A DNA stretch of 58,530 nucleotides from an uncultured Lachnospiraceae bacterium (GTDB lineage: Bacteria; Bacillota; Clostridia; Lachnospirales; Lachnospiraceae): positions 1 to 58,530 of the forward strand of contig CARQVR010000016.1 in the NCBI GenBank assembly GCA_949051815.1. Reading direction: 5' to 3'. Below are positions 31,095 through 39,563 of the stretch, piece after piece (position 1 is the stretch's first letter; every line of letters begins with the position of its first letter). The notes under the pieces are model-generated. The model saw only the letters and a list, made by a program, of their open reading frames with translations. It searched no databases and was not told where the DNA came from. Both the position numbers and the translations under genes were made by a program.

Positions 31095-33458
31095 TTATTT
31101 TATTTTTATAATCTGTTTCTTCAAACAATCTATTGTCATTTTCTCATACCGGCTCCACTCCGTATAATTCTTTTCTCCGACACCGATTATCGCCGGTATC
31201 CCAAGTTCCGCACAGCGTATTGCCATATGAGAATTGGCGCCTCCAAACTGTGTCACCAATCCGCCTATCCCTTTTGAAAACAGAAAATCATACCCGGGAT
31301 CCGCAGCCTGAATAAATACAATATTTCCCTCCAAATCATTAGAATCCTCTTTTGATTCCAATATAACCGTCTCTGCGGTAACACTTTTTTGTGTAATAAA
31401 ATTGGGTTCTTCACTCAATAGCCAGAAAGAATAGATATCTTCCGGTTCTACAATAATGCTCGGCAGTTTCAGCTGCAACGCCCCCCTGTACTGGATTTTA
31501 TTATGCTCGATATTTTCTTTGAAAATAGTCTCTATATCACCGGTGTACAAATCCACATATAACTGCTTTACAACCGATATATCCAGATACGCCATTTCCT
31601 CTTTGGAAATGCCCGCCCTGATTCCCAATTCCTCTATTAACTGCAATATTTTACTGACAGATTTTGTAAACACAAATTTCAGATGCTCTCTTCCCTCAAT
31701 CGCCTCCTTCATGAAAATCAGCAGTTCCTCCGCATCAATCAGCAAGCCGTTCTGCTCAAGCTCCATTTGAATACGCATCATCTGCTCTTCTGTAAAGGAA
31801 AACGCTTCTTCTATAACACCTTGCCCGGCAAAAATTCTGTCCGCAAAGTAATCATCAAATGCTTCATCATAGCGTTTAGACATAATGTCATATGTTCCGG
31901 GACGAATATGCCCATATTTTTCAAGAAATTCTTCTTTTGACAATTCTTTTCTGTCATATCTGCCCAAATCAAAGTTCATCTGCCTGTTCACGGTATCCAG
32001 AGAATTCATGTAAGCATCATATTCACTCCGATCCATAATCCCTATATCAACAAAAGATTTTAAAAACTGAACCGCGATAAAGCCCGCTCTGGCCGCTCCC
32101 GCAAAGGGTAGTGTGCCATAAGTTTTGCACTCCTCAATCAGCCAGTAAATCTTATCTACAAGAGAAATGTCAGATAATACAATTTTATTGTAATTCTCTT
32201 CCAGCACAGAAATCTTCTGAATGTCTTTCTTATATAATCCATCATCCGGGTTTATAATCTGATTTGTCAGCTCTAATAAAGAAAACTCTATTCTGGTAAT
32301 TTCATTCTCATTAAATCCGCACGCGAGCAGCTCTTTTAATTTTTCATGAATCCCTAAATAGTAGCACGAAAAGACGATCTCAAATTCAATTTTATCATGA
32401 TACACCGGAGATTCAGACAGCTTGTCCAAATAGTAATCAACAAGTTTCTCTGCTATTTTCTCATTTAATTTCTGCGGTACAAAAGAGTTAAACGTGATTC
32501 TTGTATCTATGTACGGTACGCCGCAGAATGATATCATAAGCGGGTGCATAGTCAAATCACGGTATCCATAATCGTATCTTTGATGCGCCCATATATTATC
32601 TGTAATCAATTCCTTATATAAAGAAATAGAAAGTTTTTTGGGTCTGACCCCCAGAATCTCCGCCGGATTCCAATCAGGCATCACTCCGAAGCAAGTAGTA
32701 TGCCCCAGTAAAAAAGGATGTCTTGCAGATAGTTTCTTAGCTTTTTTATAGATTCTGGTCAGTGTGGAAGATAAATCGGTTTTATTCTCATATTTCTTCT
32801 GTCCGCTTGCGATCGGCCTCACTTGAAAAATACAGACCTCCCCCTGTTCCGTAATCGCAAATTCAATATCTAACGCTGTATTATCCAGAGTCTTCTCTAT
32901 CCGGCGGCAAACCGCAATTACCTTCCGCATATCCTCATCCCGAATCGGGATATCTGAAAACTTATAGCTGACAAAAGTTTTTAAAGCATTGGAAACGCCT
33001 CCTGTCACTGCCGCTGAATCTGTCCCTTCAAAATAATTAACCGTATAATAATCCGCAAAAGTATCCATATCCGCCGTAAATACTACACCGGATATTTTAA
33101 TACTTTCCAACATCGGCTGAATCAATATCTCTTCATTTTTATCTGTATCATAAGAAGCATAAACTTTTTCAACAGCCTCTTTAACAGATTCAAATTCCGG
33201 TCTGACATTTAAAACAGATTCAAATTTTCCGGCATTAGAATAGACCGCCGTGTCCTCCGCAGTAGAGGAAGATCTCACGATCAGCCTTCTCCTCTGTGAA
33301 AAATCTATGATAGAATTTATGGTAGCCGGCAAATCACGAAACAGGTCGTCGCTGTTAACCACCAAGACCGGAAGAATATTTATATCCGGCAGACATTGCT
33401 GCAAATATCTCAGCATTCCCGCTTTGGTATATTTTTTTCCACAATCCACATGCCCCAT
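31095..33458 (-). CDS. PEP-synthase-like kinase, candidate L-glutamine kinase (Cj1418-like)
   Basis: 787-residue protein with an N-terminal ATP-grasp domain (IVRSSSTAEDTAVYSNAGK at 60-78, LDIEF at 196-200, FQVRPIAS at 211-218) and a C-terminal phospho-His swivel domain with FGGANSHMAIRCAELGIPAI, His744 being the residue expected to carry phosphate. It lacks a PEP-binding barrel of PEP synthase or PPDK, and the middle 400 residues are of another type. C. jejuni Cj1418 has this architecture and size (about 780) and phosphorylates the amide of L-glutamine using ATP, giving AMP and phosphate. First gene of the six-gene block in transcription order. GAGAGGAAA precedes the ATG. Confidence 0.83.
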   Translation of the reverse strand: MGHVDCGKKYTKAGMLRYLQQCLPDINILPVLVVNSDDLFRDLPATINSIIDFSQRRRLIVRSSSTAEDTAVYSNAGKFESVLNVRPEFESVKEAVEKVYASYDTDKNEEILIQPMLESIKISGVVFTADMDTFADYYTVNYFEGTDSAAVTGGVSNALKTFVSYKFSDIPIRDEDMRKVIAVCRRIEKTLDNTALDIEFAITEQGEVCIFQVRPIASGQKKYENKTDLSSTLTRIYKKAKKLSARHPFLLGHTTCFGVMPDWNPAEILGVRPKKLSISLYKELITDNIWAHQRYDYGYRDLTMHPLMISFCGVPYIDTRITFNSFVPQKLNEKIAEKLVDYYLDKLSESPVYHDKIEFEIVFSCYYLGIHEKLKELLACGFNENEITRIEFSLLELTNQIINPDDGLYKKDIQKISVLEENYNKIVLSDISLVDKIYWLIEECKTYGTLPFAGAARAGFIAVQFLKSFVDIGIMDRSEYDAYMNSLDTVNRQMNFDLGRYDRKELSKEEFLEKYGHIRPGTYDIMSKRYDEAFDDYFADRIFAGQGVIEEAFSFTEEQMMRIQMELEQNGLLIDAEELLIFMKEAIEGREHLKFVFTKSVSKILQLIEELGIRAGISKEEMAYLDISVVKQLYVDLYTGDIETIFKENIEHNKIQYRGALQLKLPSIIVEPEDIYSFWLLSEEPNFITQKSVTAETVILESKEDSNDLEGNIVFIQAADPGYDFLFSKGIGGLVTQFGGANSHMAIRCAELGIPAIIGVGEKNYTEWSRYEKMTIDCLKKQIIKIK

Positions 33459-33498
33459 AAAATATTTTCCTCTCTTAAAACATTAAAATATTCATAAA

Positions 33499-34644
33499 TT
33501 ACAGGGGTTTTCCCATCTCCTCAAGCAGCTCCTCAATCCCGCATATCCTCGCGTCCGACAATTCCGTCAGCTTCTTCCTGATAGAATCCACATCTTCTAC
33601 CAGAGAAATAATGATCATATCTGCTTCCGGCAAATGCCCGTCCGGCGGATAAACCGGAACCCCTTCTTCCCTTAAATATTTCGCATTCATATCAATGAAG
33701 TACTTTACGCAAATCTTCTCTTTCCCCAGGCAGTGATACAGCCGCTTACCGATATAGCTGAACCCGTAAACTGCCACACTTTTGACACCGTTTCCCATCA
33801 GATAATCTTCTATGTAAATTCCGCGCTCATACAAGCTCATCCACGTATTATACACAAAAAACATTTTCTGAAATCTGCTCAGGACTCTGATATGATCCTC
33901 CGCAGCGTTTCGCACGGCAGCATACAGCGCCTGCAGCTCGTCGTCTGCCAGTATCCCGTTCTCCGCTACTGCCTGATATATTTCCTGCTCCGAATCTATC
34001 ATGTGCTTTGCATTGATGGATTCGTTTCCACCCGTCACCACATGTTCAAACAAAATCTCCTGATTCAGATGAAATGTACAGCCCGCCGCCTGCATACAGA
34101 TCCAGAGCAGCCAGTCGTCCGCCCCATTATTCTTAAGTCTGATGTCTGTCCATATCTTCGGTATTTTCTCTTTTCTCAGCAAAACCTGACCGGGCGATAT
34201 GATAGGATTCCTGACCGAAAGGATGTATTTTTTTGTGATCACCTGTTCAAAAGGCATTCTCGTATCATAAAACTGCTTTCCCTCATGGATCAGCCTGCAG
34301 ACCACCGCGTCCCCGTCTTCCAAATGCGCCATCTGACTCACAAAATATTCCGGAGCAATCCTGTCATCCTGATCCAGAAATAAAACATATCTGCCCGTAC
34401 AGTGTTCCAGTCCTCTGACCCTTGCTCCATGAATGCCTCTGTTGACATCGGTTTCAAGCACTCTGATCTCTATTTTCCCCGAAGAAAAACAGCCTGTCGT
34501 TTCCTCCGGATCGTCGTTCACCAAAACAAGCTCCAGCGTGTGCCGGTCCCCGCACACGTCCGCGCACCGTTCCAACTGGGCAATCATGCCGTCTGCATAT
34601 TTTCTGCCGCGAAACAGCGGCACAATGATACTGATCCGTTCCAT
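33499..34644 (-). CDS. Glycosyltransferase family 2 with C-terminal Rossmann module
   Basis: 381-residue protein. Residues 1-110 are a GT-A domain: ISIIVPLFRGRKYAD, LVLVNDDPEE and the metal-binding FLDQDDRIAP. The middle is helical. Residues 284-381 are the recurrent Rossmann-like module (SVAVYGFSYIGKRL, VKYFIDMNAKY). The start at 34644 has GGGAG upstream; a GTG three codons earlier is too close to that site. Donor and acceptor sugars are unknown. Confidence 0.87.
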   Translation of the reverse strand: MERISIIVPLFRGRKYADGMIAQLERCADVCGDRHTLELVLVNDDPEETTGCFSSGKIEIRVLETDVNRGIHGARVRGLEHCTGRYVLFLDQDDRIAPEYFVSQMAHLEDGDAVVCRLIHEGKQFYDTRMPFEQVITKKYILSVRNPIISPGQVLLRKEKIPKIWTDIRLKNNGADDWLLWICMQAAGCTFHLNQEILFEHVVTGGNESINAKHMIDSEQEIYQAVAENGILADDELQALYAAVRNAAEDHIRVLSRFQKMFFVYNTWMSLYERGIYIEDYLMGNGVKSVAVYGFSYIGKRLYHCLGKEKICVKYFIDMNAKYLREEGVPVYPPDGHLPEADMIIISLVEDVDSIRKKLTELSDARICGIEELLEEMGKPL

Positions 34645-34710
34645 AACAGCCACACTCCCGTTCTGCCTTGCTCTGTCTCCTTTTTCCCGGATAAAAGACT
34701 TATCAGAATA

Positions 34711-35826
34711 TTACTCAGCCCAGACACCGTTATGTAAAACTCCCACGTCATAAGGAAAGGACATAAAGTCAGAAAATTCAAAACCAAGCAGCTCTTTTTC
34801 ATGATTGGGAATCCAGAACTCCCGCCCCTCAAAGCACGCTCTTTTTAGCGGAAAGATATCGTCAAACGGAATCCACCTTTCAACAGTCTTAAGCCCTGGA
34901 TATCCACCGTTATTATCCACCCCCGGATAAATACTGGCCGTTTCCGTTCTGCTGATCATCGGATGCGCCATGCGTTCCTGCTTAAGGAGTTTTACCTGCT
35001 CGTCTTCATCCGGAACCGTGTATATCTTTTCAGACAGATTTGCGAGATATCTTCGATGTTCGTTAATGTCATATCCATCCTTATAAAAATCATAAACCCA
35101 GATATCTATCCCGATACTTTGATCACCATTCAGAAGCTGGCCTCTCCGGGGCTTTATATTTAAAATAAACCGGTCCGTCTCTTTGCACAGCTCCATCACT
35201 TTTTCGTAATCGCACCGCATCATGCCTAAATCCATATCATCATCCCATGGAATAAAGCCCTTATGCCTGACGGCGCCTATCAGATTCCCGAAATTTAAAA
35301 ATGGTCTGATCCCGAATTTTTCCACATACTCACAAAACTCTGCCGTAAATTCCGTCAGTTTCATTTGCTGCTCACGCAGTTCACCCACAGCAGGCCTGAG
35401 GGCCGTAATATCCGCATGTCTTTTCAGGTACTTCAATTTTCTTCTTTCCCTGTCCGCCGCGAACCTGTAATATTTCATCAAAAACCGGTACAATCCCGTT
35501 TCGTCACAGGTCTGCTTAACGAAATCCTCCGCTCCGATCCGCATATGCATCAGCATCATAAAATCTATATATTTTTCTATGCCTGCATTCTCCAACTGCC
35601 TGAATATTTCTATATTATAGTTACAGGTGCTGTCCACACATACCACAATGACAGCCTCTTCGCACAATTCACACATTTTCTGAAAAGATACGACCCTTTT
35701 CCCGCACAGTTCCTCTTCCGCCTCTCCCTGCACCTTGTTATCACAAAAGCACAATACATAGGATTCTCCAAAATAGGAAAATGCCTGTCTTCCCCAATAA
35801 CCTGCCCCAAACAAAATAACCTTCAT
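34711..35826 (-). CDS. LicD family phosphotransferase with N-terminal Rossmann module
   Basis: 371-residue protein. Residues 1-95 are the recurrent module (MKVILFGAGYWGRQAF, VLCFCDN). Residues about 150-371 form a LicD/fukutin-type nucleotidyltransferase-fold domain with FGNLIGAVRHKGFIPWDDDM and metal-binding Asp195, 197 and 199. LicD proteins move phospho-alcohols such as phosphocholine from a CDP carrier to a sugar. Its start overlaps the stop of a LicC-like cytidylyltransferase gene by four bases, which suggests that the LicC-like enzyme makes its CDP donor. It is also one candidate for moving phosphoramidate from its CDP carrier. Confidence 0.88.
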   Translation of the reverse strand: MKVILFGAGYWGRQAFSYFGESYVLCFCDNKVQGEAEEELCGKRVVSFQKMCELCEEAVIVVCVDSTCNYNIEIFRQLENAGIEKYIDFMMLMHMRIGAEDFVKQTCDETGLYRFLMKYYRFAADRERRKLKYLKRHADITALRPAVGELREQQMKLTEFTAEFCEYVEKFGIRPFLNFGNLIGAVRHKGFIPWDDDMDLGMMRCDYEKVMELCKETDRFILNIKPRRGQLLNGDQSIGIDIWVYDFYKDGYDINEHRRYLANLSEKIYTVPDEDEQVKLLKQERMAHPMISRTETASIYPGVDNNGGYPGLKTVERWIPFDDIFPLKRACFEGREFWIPNHEKELLGFEFSDFMSFPYDVGVLHNGVWAE

Positions 35827-36545
35827 TCTGCATCCCTTTCCTCGCTCATATGAATGTTTTTCGCGTGAATCAGATCGCTGACATTATCCACTTCCGTCCA
35901 GTCATACATTGAAATATCCGTATAATACAGTTTAAAGTCATCCCTGAAAATCATCTGCACCAGCGCATTTTCATACCATTGATCATAGTAACCGCTGTCT
36001 ACCATGTTTTCTATCTCACACCGCATAGCCAGCGCGCTTTTCCTGTCAAGCTTCGTAAGTCCCGCATACTCTCCGAAATAGTGGTCCAGTTCTTTACTCA
36101 TTACCAGAACTCTGTCCCCGGATACCTGCACATTATAATCCCCGTCTTCACTGATGGAACTATCCACCAAAACAAACGGCCGCTCTGCCGGCTTACACAC
36201 AACATCACGAACCAGATCTCCGGCCATCACGATATCGCCGTCTATCAAAACCACATTATCCGCATCCAGATGCTCTCTCGCAAACCAGAGCGATGCGATG
36301 GAATTGGTCACCTCATAAAACGGGTTATGAATAAACGTAACGTCTTTAAGCTCCTGCTCAATGCTTTGGTGCTTGTGGCCCGTCACCACCACAATATCCG
36401 CTTTCCCGTCATACTGCCTGATCAGATTTACCATTCTGGCAATCAGCGTGGTATCCGATCCCAATTGAAACATAGACTTCGGTATATCCGAAGTCAGCGG
36501 ACTCAGCCGTGAACCCTTTCCCGCCACCAGAAATATGTATTTCAT
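35823..36545 (-). CDS. LicC-like nucleotidyltransferase
   Basis: 240-residue sugar-nucleotidyltransferase-fold protein. MKYIFLVAGKGSRLSPLTSD forms the nucleotide loop with Lys in IPKSMFQL, NPFYEVTNSIASLW resembles the LicC family, and VLIDGDIVMAG holds the metal Asp. LicC makes CDP-choline from choline phosphate; PntC-type relatives make CMP-aminoethylphosphonate. The class V aminotransferase two genes upstream and the overlapping LicD gene make a phosphonate or amino-alcohol substrate possible. Confidence 0.85.
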   Translation of the reverse strand: MKYIFLVAGKGSRLSPLTSDIPKSMFQLGSDTTLIARMVNLIRQYDGKADIVVVTGHKHQSIEQELKDVTFIHNPFYEVTNSIASLWFAREHLDADNVVLIDGDIVMAGDLVRDVVCKPAERPFVLVDSSISEDGDYNVQVSGDRVLVMSKELDHYFGEYAGLTKLDRKSALAMRCEIENMVDSGYYDQWYENALVQMIFRDDFKLYYTDISMYDWTEVDNVSDLIHAKNIHMSEERDAE

Positions 36546-36570
36546 GCACGTCTCTCCTCTCTTCCGCTTC

Positions 36571-37113
36571 TCAGACTTCCTGCCACAGCAGCAGTCCGAT
36601 TCTTTTTAGTACCCGGTCCGTCGGAAAATCCAGCGAAACACCGTATTGCTTCATACTCTTTACTATGTTGATTCCCGTTGCTTCAATCGGCGATCTGGAC
36701 ATATACGGATTATTACATTTTTCTTTCCCGCACCCTCCTTTGCACAGCTTACAGGAACCTCCGATGAAAGAAATCGTGTTTGCGCTGTTGCGGTTGTACA
36801 TCCATTTTTCCAGATCAAGCAGAAGTCTGTGTAAAATCACACTGGAGTCATTTCTGATTTTGTCATATTCGCTCTGCTGATTTATCTGAAATGTCAGAAC
36901 GACTGCCATACCCGCGTCATATTCGCCCATCATCTTCTCATAATCAAGATCGGGAAGATTCGGCGGACATTTCCAGTTATTATTATACTTCCCGCAATAA
37001 AAGCAGTTCATCTTCACGTTTTCTTCAAAAATAAGCTTCTTCGGGTCTATAATAATGCCTTCCGCGTCCCGGTTGGCCGCACGCAGCCAGCTTTGTACCT
37101 CATCCTTTAACAT
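36571..37113 (-). CDS. DUF2284 putative metal-binding protein
   Basis: 180-residue Cys-rich protein of the DUF2284 type. Cys motifs are MNCFYCGKYNNNWKCPPN near residue 35 and GGSCKLCKGGCGKEKCNNP near residue 118, likely to bind a metal or an iron-sulfur cluster. Function is unknown. It lies between the aminotransferase (33 bases upstream) and the LicC-like gene, an odd place for this family. The ATG at 37113 has GGAGG upstream. Confidence 0.8.
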   Translation of the reverse strand: MLKDEVQSWLRAANRDAEGIIIDPKKLIFEENVKMNCFYCGKYNNNWKCPPNLPDLDYEKMMGEYDAGMAVVLTFQINQQSEYDKIRNDSSVILHRLLLDLEKWMYNRNSANTISFIGGSCKLCKGGCGKEKCNNPYMSRSPIEATGINIVKSMKQYGVSLDFPTDRVLKRIGLLLWQEV

Positions 37114-37146
37114 ATCAACCTCCGCACAAAATAACGGCGCATACAC

Positions 37147-38226
37147 CTACATACAGAAATAATACTTCATCTCTTCAATCAGAATATCATAGTCGGAAAA
37201 CTGCAAATCTCCGATATGCGCCACCCTGATACTGGACTTACCAAGCTCACCCCCGACCGGATTCACCATAATGCTTTTCTCATCTTTCAGATAAGTAAAA
37301 AAGTCCATGGCGATCTCCTTCTCGAACCGGACAGGCGTTATCGCATTGGATAGCGGGAAAGCCGGCAGATGTACCGGCAGCCCTGTCATTTTAGAGCGGA
37401 AATACTCACTTCTTGCCCGCACCTCCGCTACCCGGCTGTCCGCACCTCCCGCCTGCATGATGCGCGACAGCATATCATGCAGTTCGAAGAGAACGCCCAC
37501 GCACGGGGTAAACGGCGTCTGCCCCCGCCTGATATTCTGCAGATAATCCTGAAAATCAAAATATAGCGATGCCGTCTGTTTCCCTTCTATCTTTTGCTCA
37601 ATTATTCTTCTGCCCAGAACAACCATCGACAAACCCGGCGCCAGACACAGCCCCTTTTGCGAACTGACTATCGTTGCGTCTATTCCATACCGCCTCATAT
37701 GATACTCGTCACACAAAAAAGTGCTGATCGCATCTACGATCAGATACAGATCATTACGGCTGCAAAAATCATGAATCATTCCGATGTCATACAACTGTCC
37801 TGTATAAGTCTCATGGAGGTTCACCAGAAGTCCCGTATAATCCTTTGCGTCGTAAGCATCCAGACGCGATGCCGTCAGCGACTCATCCTGTCCTAACCGC
37901 AAAGCGTCAAACGGTATATGATGAATTTCACAGATTTTTTCAAACCGCTCCCCAAAAGTCCCTCCTGAAATAATGAGAAGCCTGTCCTTTTCGTCAAAGC
38001 AGTTCATCACTGCCGCTTCCATCGCACCGCTCCCTGACGCTGTCAGAAAGACGACTTCGGCATCATCATCCGCATCCGTCAGCGCTAACATCATCTCCCT
38101 GTTTTCCCGCATCAGCGCTGAAAATTCCGGCGTTCTGAAATACGGCACCACACGGTTTCGCACCTCCAATGTGTGCTGGTACATCTGCGCCGGTCCTACC
38201 GTAAACAACTTCACATCCTGTCTCAT
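37147..38226 (-). CDS. Class V aminotransferase, 2-aminoethylphosphonate transaminase-like
   Basis: PLP enzyme of 359 residues in the alanine-glyoxylate/AEP aminotransferase group. The PLP lysine is Lys191 in SSQKGLCLAPG; Asp165 in IVDAISTF binds the pyridine nitrogen; TASGSGAMEAA is the phosphate loop and NLHETYTG matches the substrate loop. Related AEP transaminases act with a cytidylyltransferase to make CMP-AEP for glycans, and such a gene is close by. But no PEP mutase or phosphonopyruvate decarboxylase is in the window, so a different amine such as a serine- or alanine-derived one is equally possible. Confidence 0.86.
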   Translation of the reverse strand: MRQDVKLFTVGPAQMYQHTLEVRNRVVPYFRTPEFSALMRENREMMLALTDADDDAEVVFLTASGSGAMEAAVMNCFDEKDRLLIISGGTFGERFEKICEIHHIPFDALRLGQDESLTASRLDAYDAKDYTGLLVNLHETYTGQLYDIGMIHDFCSRNDLYLIVDAISTFLCDEYHMRRYGIDATIVSSQKGLCLAPGLSMVVLGRRIIEQKIEGKQTASLYFDFQDYLQNIRRGQTPFTPCVGVLFELHDMLSRIMQAGGADSRVAEVRARSEYFRSKMTGLPVHLPAFPLSNAITPVRFEKEIAMDFFTYLKDEKSIMVNPVGGELGKSSIRVAHIGDLQFSDYDILIEEMKYYFCM

Positions 38227-38298
38227 ATTTTCCTGCCTCTCTGTATATCATTTTCACACGCTCACCGGTATGCCTGCCGGCATAAAACCGGGCTGTAT

Positions 38299-39537
38299 TT
38301 ACTCAATCCTGCATATAATCTGATCCCGGTACACATCATCCGCAATTTCACTTACTGCCGCAGGCGGTAACTGCGATACATATTTATCCGGATTAGGCAC
38401 CTTGAAACCGGTTCCTGACAAGTACCAGTCATAATCCATATCCACCTGTCCTATATCTACTACCTGATAACCATCCTGAACCAGATCGTAGGCGAGAATC
38501 TTTCCTGCCGGTCCTAAAACCGTCAGAATCAGGCAATCCTTATCCAGGCGTCTGCCGCTTGTCAATATCTCATCGTATTTCGTGTAGGCATGAAAAGTGG
38601 GGCACAGTATCCGCTTTACAGATCCTGCATTATCAAACAAATCATTTCCATATCCTGTTCTCGTCTGATTTCCTTCAATAAGCACAATGTCCCTGCCGTC
38701 CCATATCCTGCGGATCAGAGCCACTCTGGCCGCTGTAGCATCCTTATCCTTATACGGCATATAAGTTTTAAATATATATGCGTTATAGTATGTCCTGTCC
38801 AGGTCCAGAACAGATAAATGAAAGGCACGGGTTTCTTCTGTCATATATTCCCTGATACCCTGTGCCGTCTCCTCTGTATACTGATCAAGATCGCCATAGT
38901 TGTCGGCAATCCCCAGCAAAATATTTTGATCCGATGACCGGATAACGTCCCTGAGCCTTTTGGATAGTTCCCTATCCATCTTTTGAAACGGCGCCCGCTC
39001 ATTTCCCCGCATAATCTCGAACTCACCGTCTCCGAAACGGATAAAGGATTTTCGTTCTCCCGTTATTTTATCTACCAGCTCTTTGTCATCTGCAATATGC
39101 GGATACCGGTATCTTTTCTTTCCGGCCTTATCCGTAATCTCGTAACCAATGTTGGCAAATCCGCTCTCCATATATTTTTCAAGTGTCTGCAGTTTTTCTT
39201 CAAGAACCGCAATCTTCCACGCTTTCCAGTCTATGAAGTCCCGATATCCCTTCTTTTCCGGATACGCCATATCATAAAATACAATAACCCTGTCCATCGG
39301 AAACTGTGCCTGCTCCAATTGATACAAAATGGATTTGTACGACACAACACCTACCAGCAGATAGTCAAAGCCGTCCGGAATCTCTTCCCATGAATATATC
39401 CTTTTATTCTTATACTGCCCTCCTGCCTTCTCCGGATCGTTGTCTACAAACCCTGTAACCTCACAGCGCTCCGGATCTATCGTACCCAGAATCGTATCGC
39501 ACCTTTTTCCGAGACCCCACACCAGTATTTTAATCAA
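38299..39537 (-). CDS. GT-D fold glycosyltransferase (DUF1792/SP_1767 type) with N-terminal Rossmann module
   Basis: 412-residue protein. Residues 1-92 are the recurrent module (IKILVWGLGKRCDTI, VTGFVDNDPEKAG). Residues about 150-400 form a GT-D domain with the hallmark FIRFGDGEFEIMRG at 166-178, as in the pneumococcal protein glycosyltransferase DGT1/SP_1767 family, where this Asp-Gly-Glu triad binds UDP-sugar. I choose a TTG start at 39537 with GGGGTGA five bases before it; GTG at 39546 is an alternative, and the longer frame from 39606 overlaps the upstream gene. DGT-type enzymes extend glycans on serine-rich adhesins in the cytoplasm. Confidence 0.85.
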   Translation of the reverse strand: MIKILVWGLGKRCDTILGTIDPERCEVTGFVDNDPEKAGGQYKNKRIYSWEEIPDGFDYLLVGVVSYKSILYQLEQAQFPMDRVIVFYDMAYPEKKGYRDFIDWKAWKIAVLEEKLQTLEKYMESGFANIGYEITDKAGKKRYRYPHIADDKELVDKITGERKSFIRFGDGEFEIMRGNERAPFQKMDRELSKRLRDVIRSSDQNILLGIADNYGDLDQYTEETAQGIREYMTEETRAFHLSVLDLDRTYYNAYIFKTYMPYKDKDATAARVALIRRIWDGRDIVLIEGNQTRTGYGNDLFDNAGSVKRILCPTFHAYTKYDEILTSGRRLDKDCLILTVLGPAGKILAYDLVQDGYQVVDIGQVDMDYDWYLSGTGFKVPNPDKYVSQLPPAAVSEIADDVYRDQIICRIE

Positions 39538-39563
39538 ATCCCTCACCCCATCTTTACAAAAAA

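Noticed and set aside
31095..33458. Phosphoenolpyruvate synthase or pyruvate phosphate dikinase
   Set aside because: The C-terminal PEP-binding barrel is missing, the phospho-His domain is at the extreme C-terminus, and the context is glycan synthesis. A rifampicin-phosphotransferase-type role was considered and is less likely given the partner genes.
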